Under the pieces are notes generated by a model, which was not told the DNA's origin, did not search any database, and saw only the letters and a list, made by a program, of their open reading frames with translations. Of a stretch of 64,000 nucleotides of DNA, positions 9,631-19,627 are shown in pieces (the stretch's first letter is position 1; the number at the start of each line of letters is the position of its first letter). A program made the translations under genes and the position numbers. The stretch covers positions 124,001-188,000 of the forward strand of contig JBILCU010000002.1 in assembly GCA_044352985.1 (NCBI GenBank). Reading direction: 5' to 3'. This DNA comes from JADJDM01 sp044352985. Lineage in GTDB: Bacteria; Bacteroidota; Bacteroidia; B-17B0; Aurantibacillaceae.

Positions 9631-10974
9631 ATGCCAGGTTTGATTGAAAAAATTAAATCTTACTCCCATTTGATTAAACATCAATTATGGAAAGTACGAT
9701 TAAATAAACTCGACAAAAAACAAGGATTTCTTGTAAAACAAATACGGGTTTTTTCACTTTCGACTAAACGCTTTAATGAAGATCAATGTTTAATTAAAGC
9801 ATCGGCACTTACTTATTTCTTATTGTTTTCAATTGTTCCCGTAATTGCTCTTGCCTTTGCAATTGCAAAAGGTTTTGGTTTTCAGGAAACATTGGAAAAT
9901 AATTTATTACGAGACTTTAGTGAGCAAAAAGAAGTGTTAACTCAAGTTTTTGATTATGCCAACATTATGTTGAATAATGCAAAAGGAGGTGTTATTGCTG
10001 GTGTAGGGGTTGTTTTATTACTATGGTCAGTAATGAAATTATTAGGAAACATAGAAGATTCATTTAATGATATCTGGGAAGTAAAAAAACCAAGATCTTT
10101 TATTAGAAAGTTTACAGATTATTTTTCAATTTTACTAATCGCCCCAATTTTCATTATCATTTCAGGTAGTATTACAGTTATTATTCAATCTCAATTAGAC
10201 TCGATTATTCATTCCACTGCATGGCTAAAACCTATAGAACATATTGTTGGTTTAATTTTAAGATTATTTTCCTTACTACTTATTACTGGGTTATTTACAT
10301 TTTTGTATGTTGTATTGCCTAATACAAAAGTAAAAGTAAAACCTGCCTTTTATGCAGCAATTGTTGCTGCGATATTGTTTGAATTATTAGAGTTTACTTA
10401 TATCAACTTTCAAATTGGCGTAGCAAGATATAATGCCATTTATGGTAGTTTCGCTGCACTTCCATTATTTTTAATCTGGGTTCAGTACAGTTGGTATGTT
10501 GTTTTATTTGGGGCAGAACTGGCATATGCTTATCAACATATTGATCAATTTGAGCTTAAATCGGAGATTTTAAATATAAGTTATCGGTATAAAAAAATGG
10601 TAGCTATCTTAACGGCCTCCAGAGTTGTTAAAAATTTCACAGAAGGAAAAAAAGCCATGACTTTAGATGAACTATCACATGAGTTAGACTTACCTGTTCG
10701 TTTAGTTAAACCAATTGTTGAGGATTTTGTGGAAACAGGAATTTTTAATCCCGTTCGTTTTGACAAGGAAGAAGTTACACGTTACCAACCCGGAATGAGT
10801 GAGCAACAAGTTAGCATTTGCTTAATACTAGAGGCTATTGATAAAAAAGGGGTGAATGAAATGCATACAAACCACCAAGACTACATTAAAATATCAGATG
10901 ATTTGCTGATTGAATTTGAACAAACCATGAAAGACAGCAAAACCAATTTATTGGTGAAAGATGTTAAGCTTTAA
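9631..10974 (+). CDS. YihY/BrkB-family inner membrane protein
   Basis: A 447-residue protein. Residues ~50-320 contain six hydrophobic segments with the family words ASALTYFLLFSIVPVIALAFA and YGSFAALPLFLIWVQYSWYVVLFGAELAYA, diagnostic of the YihY/BrkB (once called RNase BN) family. After the membrane part comes a soluble C-terminal domain of about 120 residues with a winged-helix-like segment (LDELSHELDLPVRLVKPIVEDFVETGIF), also seen in other Bacteroidota members. Function is unknown; the old RNase assignment for this family was withdrawn. It is divergent from the glutathione peroxidase gene and convergent with rfbB. Confidence 0.88.
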   Translation: MPGLIEKIKSYSHLIKHQLWKVRLNKLDKKQGFLVKQIRVFSLSTKRFNEDQCLIKASALTYFLLFSIVPVIALAFAIAKGFGFQETLENNLLRDFSEQKEVLTQVFDYANIMLNNAKGGVIAGVGVVLLLWSVMKLLGNIEDSFNDIWEVKKPRSFIRKFTDYFSILLIAPIFIIISGSITVIIQSQLDSIIHSTAWLKPIEHIVGLILRLFSLLLITGLFTFLYVVLPNTKVKVKPAFYAAIVAAILFELLEFTYINFQIGVARYNAIYGSFAALPLFLIWVQYSWYVVLFGAELAYAYQHIDQFELKSEILNISYRYKKMVAILTASRVVKNFTEGKKAMTLDELSHELDLPVRLVKPIVEDFVETGIFNPVRFDKEEVTRYQPGMSEQQVSICLILEAIDKKGVNEMHTNHQDYIKISDDLLIEFEQTMKDSKTNLLVKDVKL

Positions 10975-10990
10975 GCCTTAATTAATCGAT

Positions 10991-12040
10991 TTATCTAGAA
11001 TACTGTACCTCGTAGTATTTTTTATAATCTCCTGAAGTAACTTGTTGAAGCCATTCTTCATTTGCTAAATACCAATCAACTGTTTTTTCCAAACCTTCCT
11101 CAAATTGTAAACTTGGTTTCCAGCCTAAATCATGTTGTAGTTTAGAACTATCAATAGCATAACGTAAATCGTGACCGGCTCTATCGGTTACAAAGGTGAT
11201 TAGTTTTTCATTGGTACCTTCAGAACGATTTAATTTGCCATCCATGATTTTGCACAATAACCTGATAACATCAATGTTTTTCCATTCGTTATGGCCGCCA
11301 ATGTTATAAGTGCTACCATCATTTGCCTGATGAAAAATAACATCAATAGCACGCGCATGATCTTCCACAAACAACCAATCTCTTACATTTTCACCTTTAC
11401 CATAAATTGGTAATGGTTTATTATTTTTAATGTTATTAATACAAAGTGGAATTAATTTTTCAGGAAAATGAAATGGACCATAATTGTTGCTGCAATTGGA
11501 AATAACACAAGGTAATTTATAGGTATCGTAATATGCTCTTACAAAATGATCTGAACTTGCTTTTGAAGCAGAATACGGACTATGTGGATCATAAGCAGTA
11601 GTTTCTGTAAACATCCCTGTATCTCCCAAAGTACCATAAACTTCATCAGTGCTTACATGATAAAAACGCTTAAACGTTGAATCTGGTTTAGCAAATAATG
11701 CTTTTGCGGCATTAAGTAAATTAACCGTACCAATTACATTAGTATAAACAAACTCAAGCGGATTAGTTATACTTCTGTCTACATGACTTTCAGCTGCCAA
11801 GTGAATAACAGCATTAAATTGATGTTCATTAAATAAATCAGTTATGAATGAGGCATCAACAATATCACCTTTTATAAAATGATAATTTGGCTTGTTTTCT
11901 ATATCTTTTAAATTGGCAAGATTACCCGCATAAGTTAACTTATCGAGATTATAAATTGTATAGTTTGGATATTTATTAACTAATAAACGTACTAAGTGAG
12001 AACCAATAAATCCGGCTCCTCCGGTAACAAGAATTTTCAT
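10991..12040 (-). CDS. rfbB: dTDP-glucose 4,6-dehydratase
   Basis: Converts dTDP-glucose to dTDP-4-keto-6-deoxyglucose, the second step of dTDP-rhamnose and related deoxysugar synthesis. The 349-residue protein starts MKILVTGGAGFIGSHLVRLL (NAD-binding GGAGFIGS), has the active-site STDEVYGTL segment and the YSASKASSDHFVRAYYDTYKLP block with the Tyr/Lys pair, and the VRDWLFVEDHARAID substrate-site word. An upstream in-frame ATG at 12061 would add seven residues (MFFNFLF), but the Rossmann strand should begin at the N-terminus, so the start at 12040 is preferred. It follows the HddA-like kinase by about 70 nt on the same strand. The other rml genes are not in the window. Confidence 0.95.
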   Translation of the reverse strand: MKILVTGGAGFIGSHLVRLLVNKYPNYTIYNLDKLTYAGNLANLKDIENKPNYHFIKGDIVDASFITDLFNEHQFNAVIHLAAESHVDRSITNPLEFVYTNVIGTVNLLNAAKALFAKPDSTFKRFYHVSTDEVYGTLGDTGMFTETTAYDPHSPYSASKASSDHFVRAYYDTYKLPCVISNCSNNYGPFHFPEKLIPLCINNIKNNKPLPIYGKGENVRDWLFVEDHARAIDVIFHQANDGSTYNIGGHNEWKNIDVIRLLCKIMDGKLNRSEGTNEKLITFVTDRAGHDLRYAIDSSKLQHDLGWKPSLQFEEGLEKTVDWYLANEEWLQQVTSGDYKKYYEVQYSR

Positions 12041-12113
12041 AAATAAAAAATTAAAAAACAAAAATACTATAAAATTTCAAGAGAAATTGAGCAAAATTGA
12101 TGAAACATTACCT

Positions 12114-13136
12114 TTAAATACTCCAAGTAGTTAGTCCTTTTTCGGTAAACTTAAAAGGTTGAATTTTACCTCCAAAACTTTGTAATTGATGCGCAACTTT
12201 ATTTTTAGTTACTGCAGGGCAATAAAAAAACATGAAACCTCCCCCACCCGCACCTGAAATTTTTCCGCCGGTTGCACCAGATTTTATGGCATTTTCATAA
12301 ATATCATCTATAAGTGAATTAGAAATGGAACTAGCCATTTGTTTTTTATTTTGCCATCCAAAATGCAATACTTCTCCAATTTTATTTAACTCACCACGAA
12401 GCAAATGCTCTTTCATTTTTACTGCTTGTTCTTTTAAATGATGCATGGCTTCAATAGCCTGAGTATTTTTACTTTCCACATTCTTTACTTGATCAGAAAT
12501 AATTTGTGCAGATAAACGTTGGGTAGCAGTAAAATACAAAAGCAAATTATGTTCTAACTCATATTTCACTTTGGGCTTTAACGAAAGTGGATTTACAATT
12601 ACGCGATCATTGGATAAAAACTCCATAAAATTAATTCCGCCAAAAGTAGCTGCATACTGATCTTGCTTACCCCCTGCCATTTTTAAATCAATTCGTTCGA
12701 TTTCATAAGCTAAATGTGCAATTTCGTAATTACCTAAAGGCAATTTTAGCCATTCTACAAAAGCCCCTAAAATAGAAACTACTATTGTTGAAGAGGTCCC
12801 TAAACCAGAGCCCTGAGGTGCTTCTATGTAAGAAGTTAACCTAAAAGATAAGGGTTCCAGATTAAATTGTTTAATTACTCTGTTGTAGATGCCAATAAAC
12901 AACTCAAAACCTTCAACCAATTCAAGTTCTTTTTCACTGTTAACCTCATGTGTTTTACCATTTCCGTCCTGAACAAAAATTATTTTTCCGTTTTCAAGAG
13001 GCTCAATGGTAGCGTAAGCATATAAATCAATGGTTGCATTTAAAATTGCACCGCCAAATAAATCAGAATAAGGTGAAACATCTGTGCCTCCTCCGGCTAA
13101 TCCAATTCTTAATGGAGCTTTGCTTCTAATTATCAT
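12114..13136 (-). CDS. GHMP kinase, D-glycero-D-manno-heptose 7-phosphate kinase-like (HddA family)
   Basis: A 340-residue sugar kinase. The N-terminus IIRSKAPLRIGLAGGGTDVSPY is the hallmark of the HddA branch; the ATP-binding GHMP loop is APQGSGLGTSSTIVVS, and the C-terminal motif is GATGGKISGAGGGGFMFFYC. The characterised HddA acts in the GDP-heptose pathway, while other members phosphorylate related sugars at C1 or elsewhere, so the sugar here is uncertain. The neighbouring rfbB suggests a role in surface glycan precursor synthesis. Confidence 0.85.
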   Translation of the reverse strand: MIIRSKAPLRIGLAGGGTDVSPYSDLFGGAILNATIDLYAYATIEPLENGKIIFVQDGNGKTHEVNSEKELELVEGFELFIGIYNRVIKQFNLEPLSFRLTSYIEAPQGSGLGTSSTIVVSILGAFVEWLKLPLGNYEIAHLAYEIERIDLKMAGGKQDQYAATFGGINFMEFLSNDRVIVNPLSLKPKVKYELEHNLLLYFTATQRLSAQIISDQVKNVESKNTQAIEAMHHLKEQAVKMKEHLLRGELNKIGEVLHFGWQNKKQMASSISNSLIDDIYENAIKSGATGGKISGAGGGGFMFFYCPAVTKNKVAHQLQSFGGKIQPFKFTEKGLTTWSI

Positions 13137-13171
13137 ATTACGAACGAAAATAATAATTTAAAATCAAATGA

Positions 13172-15199
13172 TTAATTAAAAGTTTGATCATTAATTTCAG
13201 TTAATGGTAATTGACAAGTCTGATTTTCGCAGATATAAATTAACGATTTATGTTCATCAAAACGCGAATGAATTAAAGGCAAATCAGACGGCTCAAAAGC
13301 TCTGGCAATAATTGAATTTGGCTGATAATAGTGTTGAAATTTTGAAAACAATGCCTGATGATTTTTCCCTGTAAATACAATTTCATTAAATGGGTAAGTC
13401 ATTTCCATTAACAAAATTGCCCAGTTACTATAACCAGAGCCATAATGTGAAATTTCATCGAGCATGCCAGAAAGCATTCGTTTTGCCATTTCTTCATATT
13501 CAGGTAAATAATAATGTTTATGTAAACGAAATAAATTTCTGGCCATTTGCGAATTAGAAGCCGGAATTACATTATCTGAAAGCTCTGTTTTTCGTACAAT
13601 TAATTCTGGATCTTCATCTGATGTAAAATAAAAATAACCGCTCGTTTCATCATAAAAATGAGAAATTGTATAATCAGTTAATCGTTTAGCCTCTTTTAAC
13701 CATTCTTCTTTTCCTGATTGTTCATATAAAGTAATGTAAGCCTCAATTAAAAAGGCATAATCCTCTAAAAATCCATTAATTTTAGCTTTACCGTTTTTAA
13801 ATGAATGGTAAAGACCATTCTTGTTTTTAAAATTAACTTTTAAAAACTCAGCCAATTTTAAAGCTTCTTCTAATGAATTCTCGTGGTTAAATACTTTATA
13901 TACCGTTATGAAAGAAATAATTAATAAAGCATTCCAACTACACAATTGTTTATCGTCCAGTCCGGGTTTAATTCTTTTTTCTCTTACTTGTTTTAATTTT
14001 TGTTTTGCTGATTCAATGTGTGAATCGATTTCAGAAATTGAAATTTGAAGCTGAAAAGATAACTCTTGAATGGTTTTAGTTTTTAATAAAATATAGTGTT
14101 CATCTTCCCAATAACCAATTTCATTAATGTTATAGTAATTAATGAATACATGATATTCATCTCTGTTCAAAATTTCAGATAATTCTTCTTTAGTCCAAGT
14201 ATAATATTTTCCTTCCACTCCTTCACTATCTGCGTCTAAAGCAGAATAATAGGTTTCAGAAGCACTTTTTAATTCAGTTTTTATAAAATCAAGAGTTTCA
14301 AAAACTACTTTTTTAAATAACTCATTTTTAGATTGCTGATAGGCTTCTGCATATAAAGTAATAAGTTGTGCATTATCATAAAGCATTTTTTCGAAATGAG
14401 GAACTTTCCATATTGCATCAACCGAATACCTTGCAAATCCACCACCCAACTGATCATAAATTCCGCCAAATGCCATTTTAATTAAAGTCAAATGAACATG
14501 ATTCATTAATTCATGGTCATTTGTTAGATGAGCATAACGTAATAAAAAAAGGTAATTATTAGGCAAAGGAAATTTTGGTGCTTTTTGCATTCCGCCATCT
14601 TCATGATCCAATAATTTTTTCCACCTGTTTACTGACTCTAAAAGATAATCTTTACTAATTTCTTTTTTATCTGAACCAGTATTTATTAATTCTACTTTTA
14701 ACATGCCATTTATTAATTCGCCGGCATATTCATAAACTTTATTGGGATTATTCGTTTTAAGAGCAACTAAATTTTTCAGCAACTGCAACCATTTATGTTT
14801 CGGGAAATAAGTACCTCCATAAATCGGTCTTCCGTCTGGCAATACAAAACAATTTAAAGGCCATCCACCTTGTCCGGTCATTAATTGTACTGCCGACATA
14901 TAAACCTGATCAATATCAGGTCGTTCCTCTCTGTCTATTTTTATATTAATAAAATGTTCGTTCATTAATGCCGCAACTGCCTCATCCTCGAACGATTCTT
15001 TTTCCATAACATGACACCAATGGCAAGCAGAATAACCAATACTGATTAAAATTAACTTATCTTCTTTTTTTGCCCAATTAAATAAATCTACATCCCAGGC
15101 ATACCAATTTACAGGATTAAAAGCATGCTGCAACAAATACGGGCTAGTTTCATGTATTAATGCATTAGCCGTTTTAGTATTTATAGTTTTAGTTTCCAT
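13172..15199 (-). CDS. YyaL/DUF255 thioredoxin-domain protein
   Basis: A 675-residue protein with an N-terminal thioredoxin-like domain (NPVNWYAWDVDLFNWA ... YSACHWCHVMEKESFEDE, redox motif CHWC) followed by an (alpha/alpha)-barrel region resembling glycoside-processing enzymes (GGIYDQLGGGFARYSVD, PHFEKMLYDNAQL). This is the conserved bacterial YyaL / eukaryotic SPATA20 family. Its biochemical role is unknown. Length and start fit the family. It stands alone on the minus strand, divergent from ilvE. Confidence 0.9.
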   Translation of the reverse strand: METKTINTKTANALIHETSPYLLQHAFNPVNWYAWDVDLFNWAKKEDKLILISIGYSACHWCHVMEKESFEDEAVAALMNEHFINIKIDREERPDIDQVYMSAVQLMTGQGGWPLNCFVLPDGRPIYGGTYFPKHKWLQLLKNLVALKTNNPNKVYEYAGELINGMLKVELINTGSDKKEISKDYLLESVNRWKKLLDHEDGGMQKAPKFPLPNNYLFLLRYAHLTNDHELMNHVHLTLIKMAFGGIYDQLGGGFARYSVDAIWKVPHFEKMLYDNAQLITLYAEAYQQSKNELFKKVVFETLDFIKTELKSASETYYSALDADSEGVEGKYYTWTKEELSEILNRDEYHVFINYYNINEIGYWEDEHYILLKTKTIQELSFQLQISISEIDSHIESAKQKLKQVREKRIKPGLDDKQLCSWNALLIISFITVYKVFNHENSLEEALKLAEFLKVNFKNKNGLYHSFKNGKAKINGFLEDYAFLIEAYITLYEQSGKEEWLKEAKRLTDYTISHFYDETSGYFYFTSDEDPELIVRKTELSDNVIPASNSQMARNLFRLHKHYYLPEYEEMAKRMLSGMLDEISHYGSGYSNWAILLMEMTYPFNEIVFTGKNHQALFSKFQHYYQPNSIIARAFEPSDLPLIHSRFDEHKSLIYICENQTCQLPLTEINDQTFN

Positions 15200-15327
15200 T
15201 TATTAACTCTTTATTAAAAATGATTCCAAATATACCTTACGAATAATGTAACAACTAAAATATTTAGAAAAAAATAAGTTTATTTAAAAAAAAATGTGCT
15301 AATTTGTGAATTACATAAATAGCAATT

Positions 15328-16395
15328 ATGATAGAAACATTTGATATTAATATTACTCCTATTCAAAAATCAAGAGTTAGCGAGTACGATTTGGATAATG
15401 TGGTTTTTGGAAGAATTTTTGCCGACCATATGTTCATTGCAGATTATGAGAACGGAAAATGGGGGAATTGCAGAGTTATGCCCTTTCAGGATGTTCCTAT
15501 GAGTTATGCACTCTCTGCTCTTCATTATGGCCAAGCCATATTTGAAGGCATGAAAGCCTTTAAATCAGATGATGGAACTGTATCTATGTTTCGCCCTCTT
15601 GAAAATCATAAAAGATTAAATAAATCTGCTGTGAGAATGGCTATGCCTGAAGTACCTGAAGAAATTTTCATGAATGGCCTAGTTGAAACATTAAAATTAG
15701 ATAGTGCATGGGTTCCTTCAGGAGAGTATGGCTCTTTATATATTCGTCCTTTTATTATTTCTGCAGATGAGGCAGTTGGTGTTAGACCATCTGATACCTA
15801 TAAATTCATTATTTTCTGTTGTCCGGCCGGAAAATATTATTCAGAACCTGTTAAAGTTTTAATTGAAAGCAATTATTTCAGAGCGGTTAATGGAGGAGTT
15901 GGATTTGTAAAGGCTGCCGGAAATTACGGAAGATCAATGTATCCAACTCGTTTAGCTCAAGAAAAAGGATTTCATCAGGTAATTTGGACTGACGCAATTA
16001 CACATGAATATGTAGAAGAATCAGGAACAATGAATTTGATGTTTGTAATTGGCAATAAATTAATTACTCCAGCTTTAAGCGATACTATTTTAGCCGGTAT
16101 TACTAGAGATTCGGTAATTCGTGTTGCAAAAGATTGGGGATATGAAGTAGAAGAAAGGAAAATTTCGATTAAAGAAATTTTAGAGGCACATGAAAACGGT
16201 TCATTAAAAGAAGTGTTTGGAACAGGAACTGCTGCTACAATTGCTCATATTAAAGTAATTGGATATAACGAAAAAGTGTACGAACTCCCAGAAATATCTG
16301 AAAGAAAATTTGCCCCTAAAGTTGATGATTACCTAAGAAATCTAAGAAAACTACGAGAAAAAGATATACATAACTGGATGTATAAAGTGGTTTAG
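15328..16395 (+). CDS. ilvE: Branched-chain amino acid aminotransferase
   Basis: Transfers amino groups between branched-chain amino acids and 2-oxoglutarate, using PLP. The 355-residue protein is of the longer (group II) type: SALHYGQAIFEGMKAFKSDDG near the N-terminus, SLYIRPFIISADEAVGVRPS, the PLP-lysine segment VKAAGNYGRSMYPT, the EYVEESGTMNLMFV segment that holds the phosphate-binding Glu, and GTGTAATIAHIKVI. Upstream is a divergent gap of about 130 bp; downstream is a GC-rich hairpin terminator. Confidence 0.95.
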   Translation: MIETFDINITPIQKSRVSEYDLDNVVFGRIFADHMFIADYENGKWGNCRVMPFQDVPMSYALSALHYGQAIFEGMKAFKSDDGTVSMFRPLENHKRLNKSAVRMAMPEVPEEIFMNGLVETLKLDSAWVPSGEYGSLYIRPFIISADEAVGVRPSDTYKFIIFCCPAGKYYSEPVKVLIESNYFRAVNGGVGFVKAAGNYGRSMYPTRLAQEKGFHQVIWTDAITHEYVEESGTMNLMFVIGNKLITPALSDTILAGITRDSVIRVAKDWGYEVEERKISIKEILEAHENGSLKEVFGTGTAATIAHIKVIGYNEKVYELPEISERKFAPKVDDYLRNLRKLREKDIHNWMYKVV

Positions 16396-16435
16396 AAAAA
16401 TAAATCTATTTTAAAAAGGCTGACTCTATTTAGAC

Positions 16436-16468
16436 TGCCCCCAAAAAGTTAGACACTTAATGGGGGCA
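16436..16468 (+). terminator. Hairpin terminator after ilvE, resembling an IS3-family end
   Basis: An 8-bp perfect stem, TGCCCCCA paired with TGGGGGCA, with a 17-nt loop, followed by TTTTTATTTT. It sits between the convergent ilvE and metallophosphoesterase genes and should stop ilvE transcription. The left arm plus loop (TGCCCCCAAAAAGTTAGACA) also looks like the terminal inverted repeat of IS150-group IS3 elements. Confidence 0.75.
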
Positions 16469-16488
16469 TTTTTATTTTATAATAAAAT

Positions 16489-17736
16489 TTAAACTAAGTT
16501 TAAAACTGTAATTTCTGGCCAGATGCCTAAGCGGCCAGGATAACCCAAAAATCCCAAACCTCTATTTACATATAAGTATTGATTATCTTTTTGATACAGA
16601 CCTGCCCAGTGAGGATAAATGTATTTTGATGGACTCCATTTAATTCCCGGAATTTCAATACCAAATTGAAATCCATGAGTATGGCCACTTAAGGTTAAAT
16701 CAATATCCTTAAACTTTTTGCTTACTTCATAATCCCAATGTGAAGGATCGTGCGACAATAAGATTTTAAAAGCATTTTTTTCAGAGCCACTGTGTGTTTT
16801 TTCAAGATTTCCGTATTTTGCAAATCCACGAGCTCCCCAATTTTGAACACCCAGTAGAGCTATTTTATCTCCTTCTTTTTCAATCTCTACAAACTCATCC
16901 CATAATAATCTCCAACCTACTTCTTTATGAACTGCTTTTAATTTTTCCTGAGCCTCTTTTTTCTCTTCCAAGCTATCCCAAGGTATATAATCACCATAAT
17001 CATGATTTCCGAAAATAGAATAAACACCTAGCGGGGCATTCAATTTTTTAAACGTATCAATAAAACCATCTGTTTCAGTATATTTATTATTTACCAAATC
17101 ACCCGTAAAAACAATTAAATCAGGTTGTTCGTTATTTATAATTGAAAAAGCTTTTTCAAGTGCATTAGTGTTGGTAAAACTGCCCACATGAATATCCGAA
17201 ATATGAACAATTTTTAACCCCTTAAATGCACTTGGTAAATGATCAAATTTCAAATCAGATCGATGTATTTTATATCGGTATCCACCTCTGAAAATTCCAT
17301 ACATTAATGAAACAAATGGAATTGAAGCAAATACAAGTGCTGAATAACTAAAAAACTTCAATCTGCTTATTCGAATTTCCTCAGATGAAGAATTTGAAGC
17401 TACTTTTTGAATGATAAATTGATATAAAAAACGTATAGCTCTGGTTATATCTTCAATTAATAGAAATGTGGAGCCTAATAATTTCACAACTCCTATTACA
17501 AATGCTAACGAAACAAAATACGTAGTAAAGTATTTGTTATTTCTTAAGGCAGGCACAATCATTAGCAACAAAAAAACAACTATGCTGTATATTGACGTAG
17601 CTAAATAAATCATCTTTGCTTGTTGCTGACGACTTAATGGCGCATCTCTTACTATTGTTTTTATTGCCTGAAAAAAATACCAATCGAAAAAGGAAAAGAG
17701 AATAAAAACAATTATTGGAAATAATATATTACGCAT
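16489..17736 (-). CDS. Membrane-anchored metallophosphoesterase
   Basis: A 415-residue protein. The first ~155 residues hold about four hydrophobic segments; the rest is a calcineurin-like phosphoesterase with all metal-binding blocks: HISDIHVGSF, FTGDLVNNKYTE, SIFGNHDYGD, LLSHDPSHWD and LSGHTHGFQFG. This is the YkuE/YaeI-like branch, in which some members hydrolyse lipid A precursors or other phospho-substrates at the membrane; the substrate here is unknown. It is convergent with ilvE and divergent from the gene at 17791. Confidence 0.9.
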   Translation of the reverse strand: MRNILFPIIVFILFSFFDWYFFQAIKTIVRDAPLSRQQQAKMIYLATSIYSIVVFLLLMIVPALRNNKYFTTYFVSLAFVIGVVKLLGSTFLLIEDITRAIRFLYQFIIQKVASNSSSEEIRISRLKFFSYSALVFASIPFVSLMYGIFRGGYRYKIHRSDLKFDHLPSAFKGLKIVHISDIHVGSFTNTNALEKAFSIINNEQPDLIVFTGDLVNNKYTETDGFIDTFKKLNAPLGVYSIFGNHDYGDYIPWDSLEEKKEAQEKLKAVHKEVGWRLLWDEFVEIEKEGDKIALLGVQNWGARGFAKYGNLEKTHSGSEKNAFKILLSHDPSHWDYEVSKKFKDIDLTLSGHTHGFQFGIEIPGIKWSPSKYIYPHWAGLYQKDNQYLYVNRGLGFLGYPGRLGIWPEITVLNLV

Positions 17737-17790
17737 TATCTTAATTTAAAAAGCAACAATTCAATTTAATAACATTGCTTATATTTGAAA

Positions 17791-18513
17791 ATGATTTCAG
17801 ACAAAAATAGAATAAAATCAATTTACAAAGTTTCTGTATCGCTTTTGTTTTATTTATTTTCATTTTTTTTAACTGCTCAGCAAAAAAGCAAAGCACCGAT
17901 AAATGATTTTTCTGCCGTTTTACATGAAGAAACTTTAAATAAAGTTTTCAAAGCAATTGATACGATTAGAGGCAGTAACGACTATGAGGTAATGTTAATA
18001 AAAGGCAAGTATTATTGGAAGGTATATAATTTAAAAATGTTTATTAACCCCGATAGCTCAACATTTATTTGTGACGCAAGCGTAGATGTAGGCCCTTTTA
18101 ATTATGTTTCAAAAGTGCCCGGAACTGTTAAAATAAGCTACGACCAGAAAAAAAACGAAATTCAGATAAAACTTACTAAAGCAATTTTTGAGCTCTACAC
18201 TGAAATTTTTGGCAAAAAAATACATATAAAAGATATTGATATAGCTGAATACTTAAAAGACCCGTTCATATTTGAAGGACCAAAAACTATGGCAACTGAT
18301 TTTGAATTTATGATGCCCGACAGTAGCATGAAACATATTTACATTCAACCTTCAATTTGCGAAATGGTTATCCGTCCAAAAGAAATTTGTACACGATGCG
18401 AAGTTGATGTAAGTGACAAACCTTTTAAATCAGCAGCAGCAATTAAACCAACAACTAATTCTGCAACTCCTCCAAAATCAACCGATTCAACCTCAAATGG
18501 CAAAAAGAAATAA
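17791..18513 (+). CDS. Hypothetical secreted protein upstream of an iron ABC importer
   Basis: A 240-residue protein with a signal peptide (basic start, hydrophobic VSLLFYLFSFFLTAQQ). I do not recognise the family. The C-terminal part contains a CTRC pair and a low-complexity Thr/Ser/Pro/Lys-rich tail. A TTG six bases upstream could extend the frame, but the ATG at 17791 gives a normal signal peptide. A perfect TATATTTG box ends 3 nt before this ATG. The end overlaps the start of the substrate-binding lipoprotein gene by 17 nt, so it probably belongs to that operon. Confidence 0.7.
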   Translation: MISDKNRIKSIYKVSVSLLFYLFSFFLTAQQKSKAPINDFSAVLHEETLNKVFKAIDTIRGSNDYEVMLIKGKYYWKVYNLKMFINPDSSTFICDASVDVGPFNYVSKVPGTVKISYDQKKNEIQIKLTKAIFELYTEIFGKKIHIKDIDIAEYLKDPFIFEGPKTMATDFEFMMPDSSMKHIYIQPSICEMVIRPKEICTRCEVDVSDKPFKSAAAIKPTTNSATPPKSTDSTSNGKKK

Positions 18514-19627
18514 CATATTTTTTTTTGTTGTTATTGTATTTTTATGTTGGGCTTGTGGGCAAAAAACTATCAAACAGGATAAAAACACCCAAAACGAAAA
18601 AAAACTTAATTATGCAAAATGTTTTAAAATTTATGATTTTGAAAATTATCAATTGATTAAAATTTTAAACCAAAAACAGATTATTGGCCAATATGTATTA
18701 TACAAAAAAGATAAACCTGAATTAAACATCAATAATGCTGTTTTCATTAAAATACCTATAACTAAAATTGCTGCTTTATCATCCATTTATATTGGTTTTT
18801 TAAATCAACTAAACGAATTAAAAAACATTAATGCAATTGATAATTCAAATTATATTTTCAACCAATACATTTTAGAGAAAGTAAAACAAAATAACATAAA
18901 AGAAATAGCAATAAATGGACAAATAAATGATGAATTAACAATTCATCTAAAGCCTGATGTTGTATTTACCTATTTTGATCAAGCAAATGACAATTCAAAA
19001 AATCAAAAGTTAACTAAAGCAGAAATACCTGTAGTTTCATTAATAGATCATCTTGAAGACCATCCATTAGGCAGAGCAGAATGGATTAAATTTTTTGCTT
19101 GTTTTTTTATTCAAGAAAAATTAGCAGATTCTCTTTTTTCAGCTACTGAAAAAAAATACAATGCATTAAAACAACTTGCCGCAACTAGTAAAATAAAACC
19201 CAAAGTACTTACCGAACATAAACTAAATGATGCCTGGTATGTTCCTGGAGGTAAAAGTTATATGGCAGCATTACTGCAAGATGCAAACACCAATTACATT
19301 TGGAGAAACGATGAACATTCAGGTAGTTTACCTTTAAGTTTTGAAGAAGTATATACAAAAGCTATAAATGCAGATTATTGGCTAAATGTATTGTTTTGTA
19401 ATTCAAAAGCTGATTTGATTAAGTTAGATAATCGATATAAAAACTTTTATGCGTTTGAAAAAAATCAAATTTTTAACAATAACTTGCTCGTTTCAGATAT
19501 AGGAGCAAATGATTATTGGGAAACCGGATTAACGCAACCCGATTTAATTTTAAATGATATTATTTCCATTGTTCATCCAGAATTAAAATCAACCAAACAA
19601 TTACGTTTTTACCAACAATTAAAGTGA
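18497..19627 (+). CDS. Siderophore/cobalamin-type ABC transporter substrate-binding lipoprotein
   Basis: A 376-residue periplasmic binding protein of the BtuF/FhuD/FecB class. The start at 18497 gives a clear lipoprotein signal (MAKRNNIFFFVVIVFLCWACGQK, lipobox WAC); the frame is open further upstream but that extension is Gln-rich overlap with the previous gene. Family marks are KPDVVFTYFD, VSLIDHLEDHPLGRAEWIKFF, WYVPGGKSYMAALLQDA and the C-terminal TQPDLILNDI. It is followed with a 4-base overlap (GTGA) by the FecCD permease, completing the importer. The bound ligand (ferric siderophore, heme or cobalamin) cannot be read from sequence. Confidence 0.88.
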   Translation: MAKRNNIFFFVVIVFLCWACGQKTIKQDKNTQNEKKLNYAKCFKIYDFENYQLIKILNQKQIIGQYVLYKKDKPELNINNAVFIKIPITKIAALSSIYIGFLNQLNELKNINAIDNSNYIFNQYILEKVKQNNIKEIAINGQINDELTIHLKPDVVFTYFDQANDNSKNQKLTKAEIPVVSLIDHLEDHPLGRAEWIKFFACFFIQEKLADSLFSATEKKYNALKQLAATSKIKPKVLTEHKLNDAWYVPGGKSYMAALLQDANTNYIWRNDEHSGSLPLSFEEVYTKAINADYWLNVLFCNSKADLIKLDNRYKNFYAFEKNQIFNNNLLVSDIGANDYWETGLTQPDLILNDIISIVHPELKSTKQLRFYQQLK

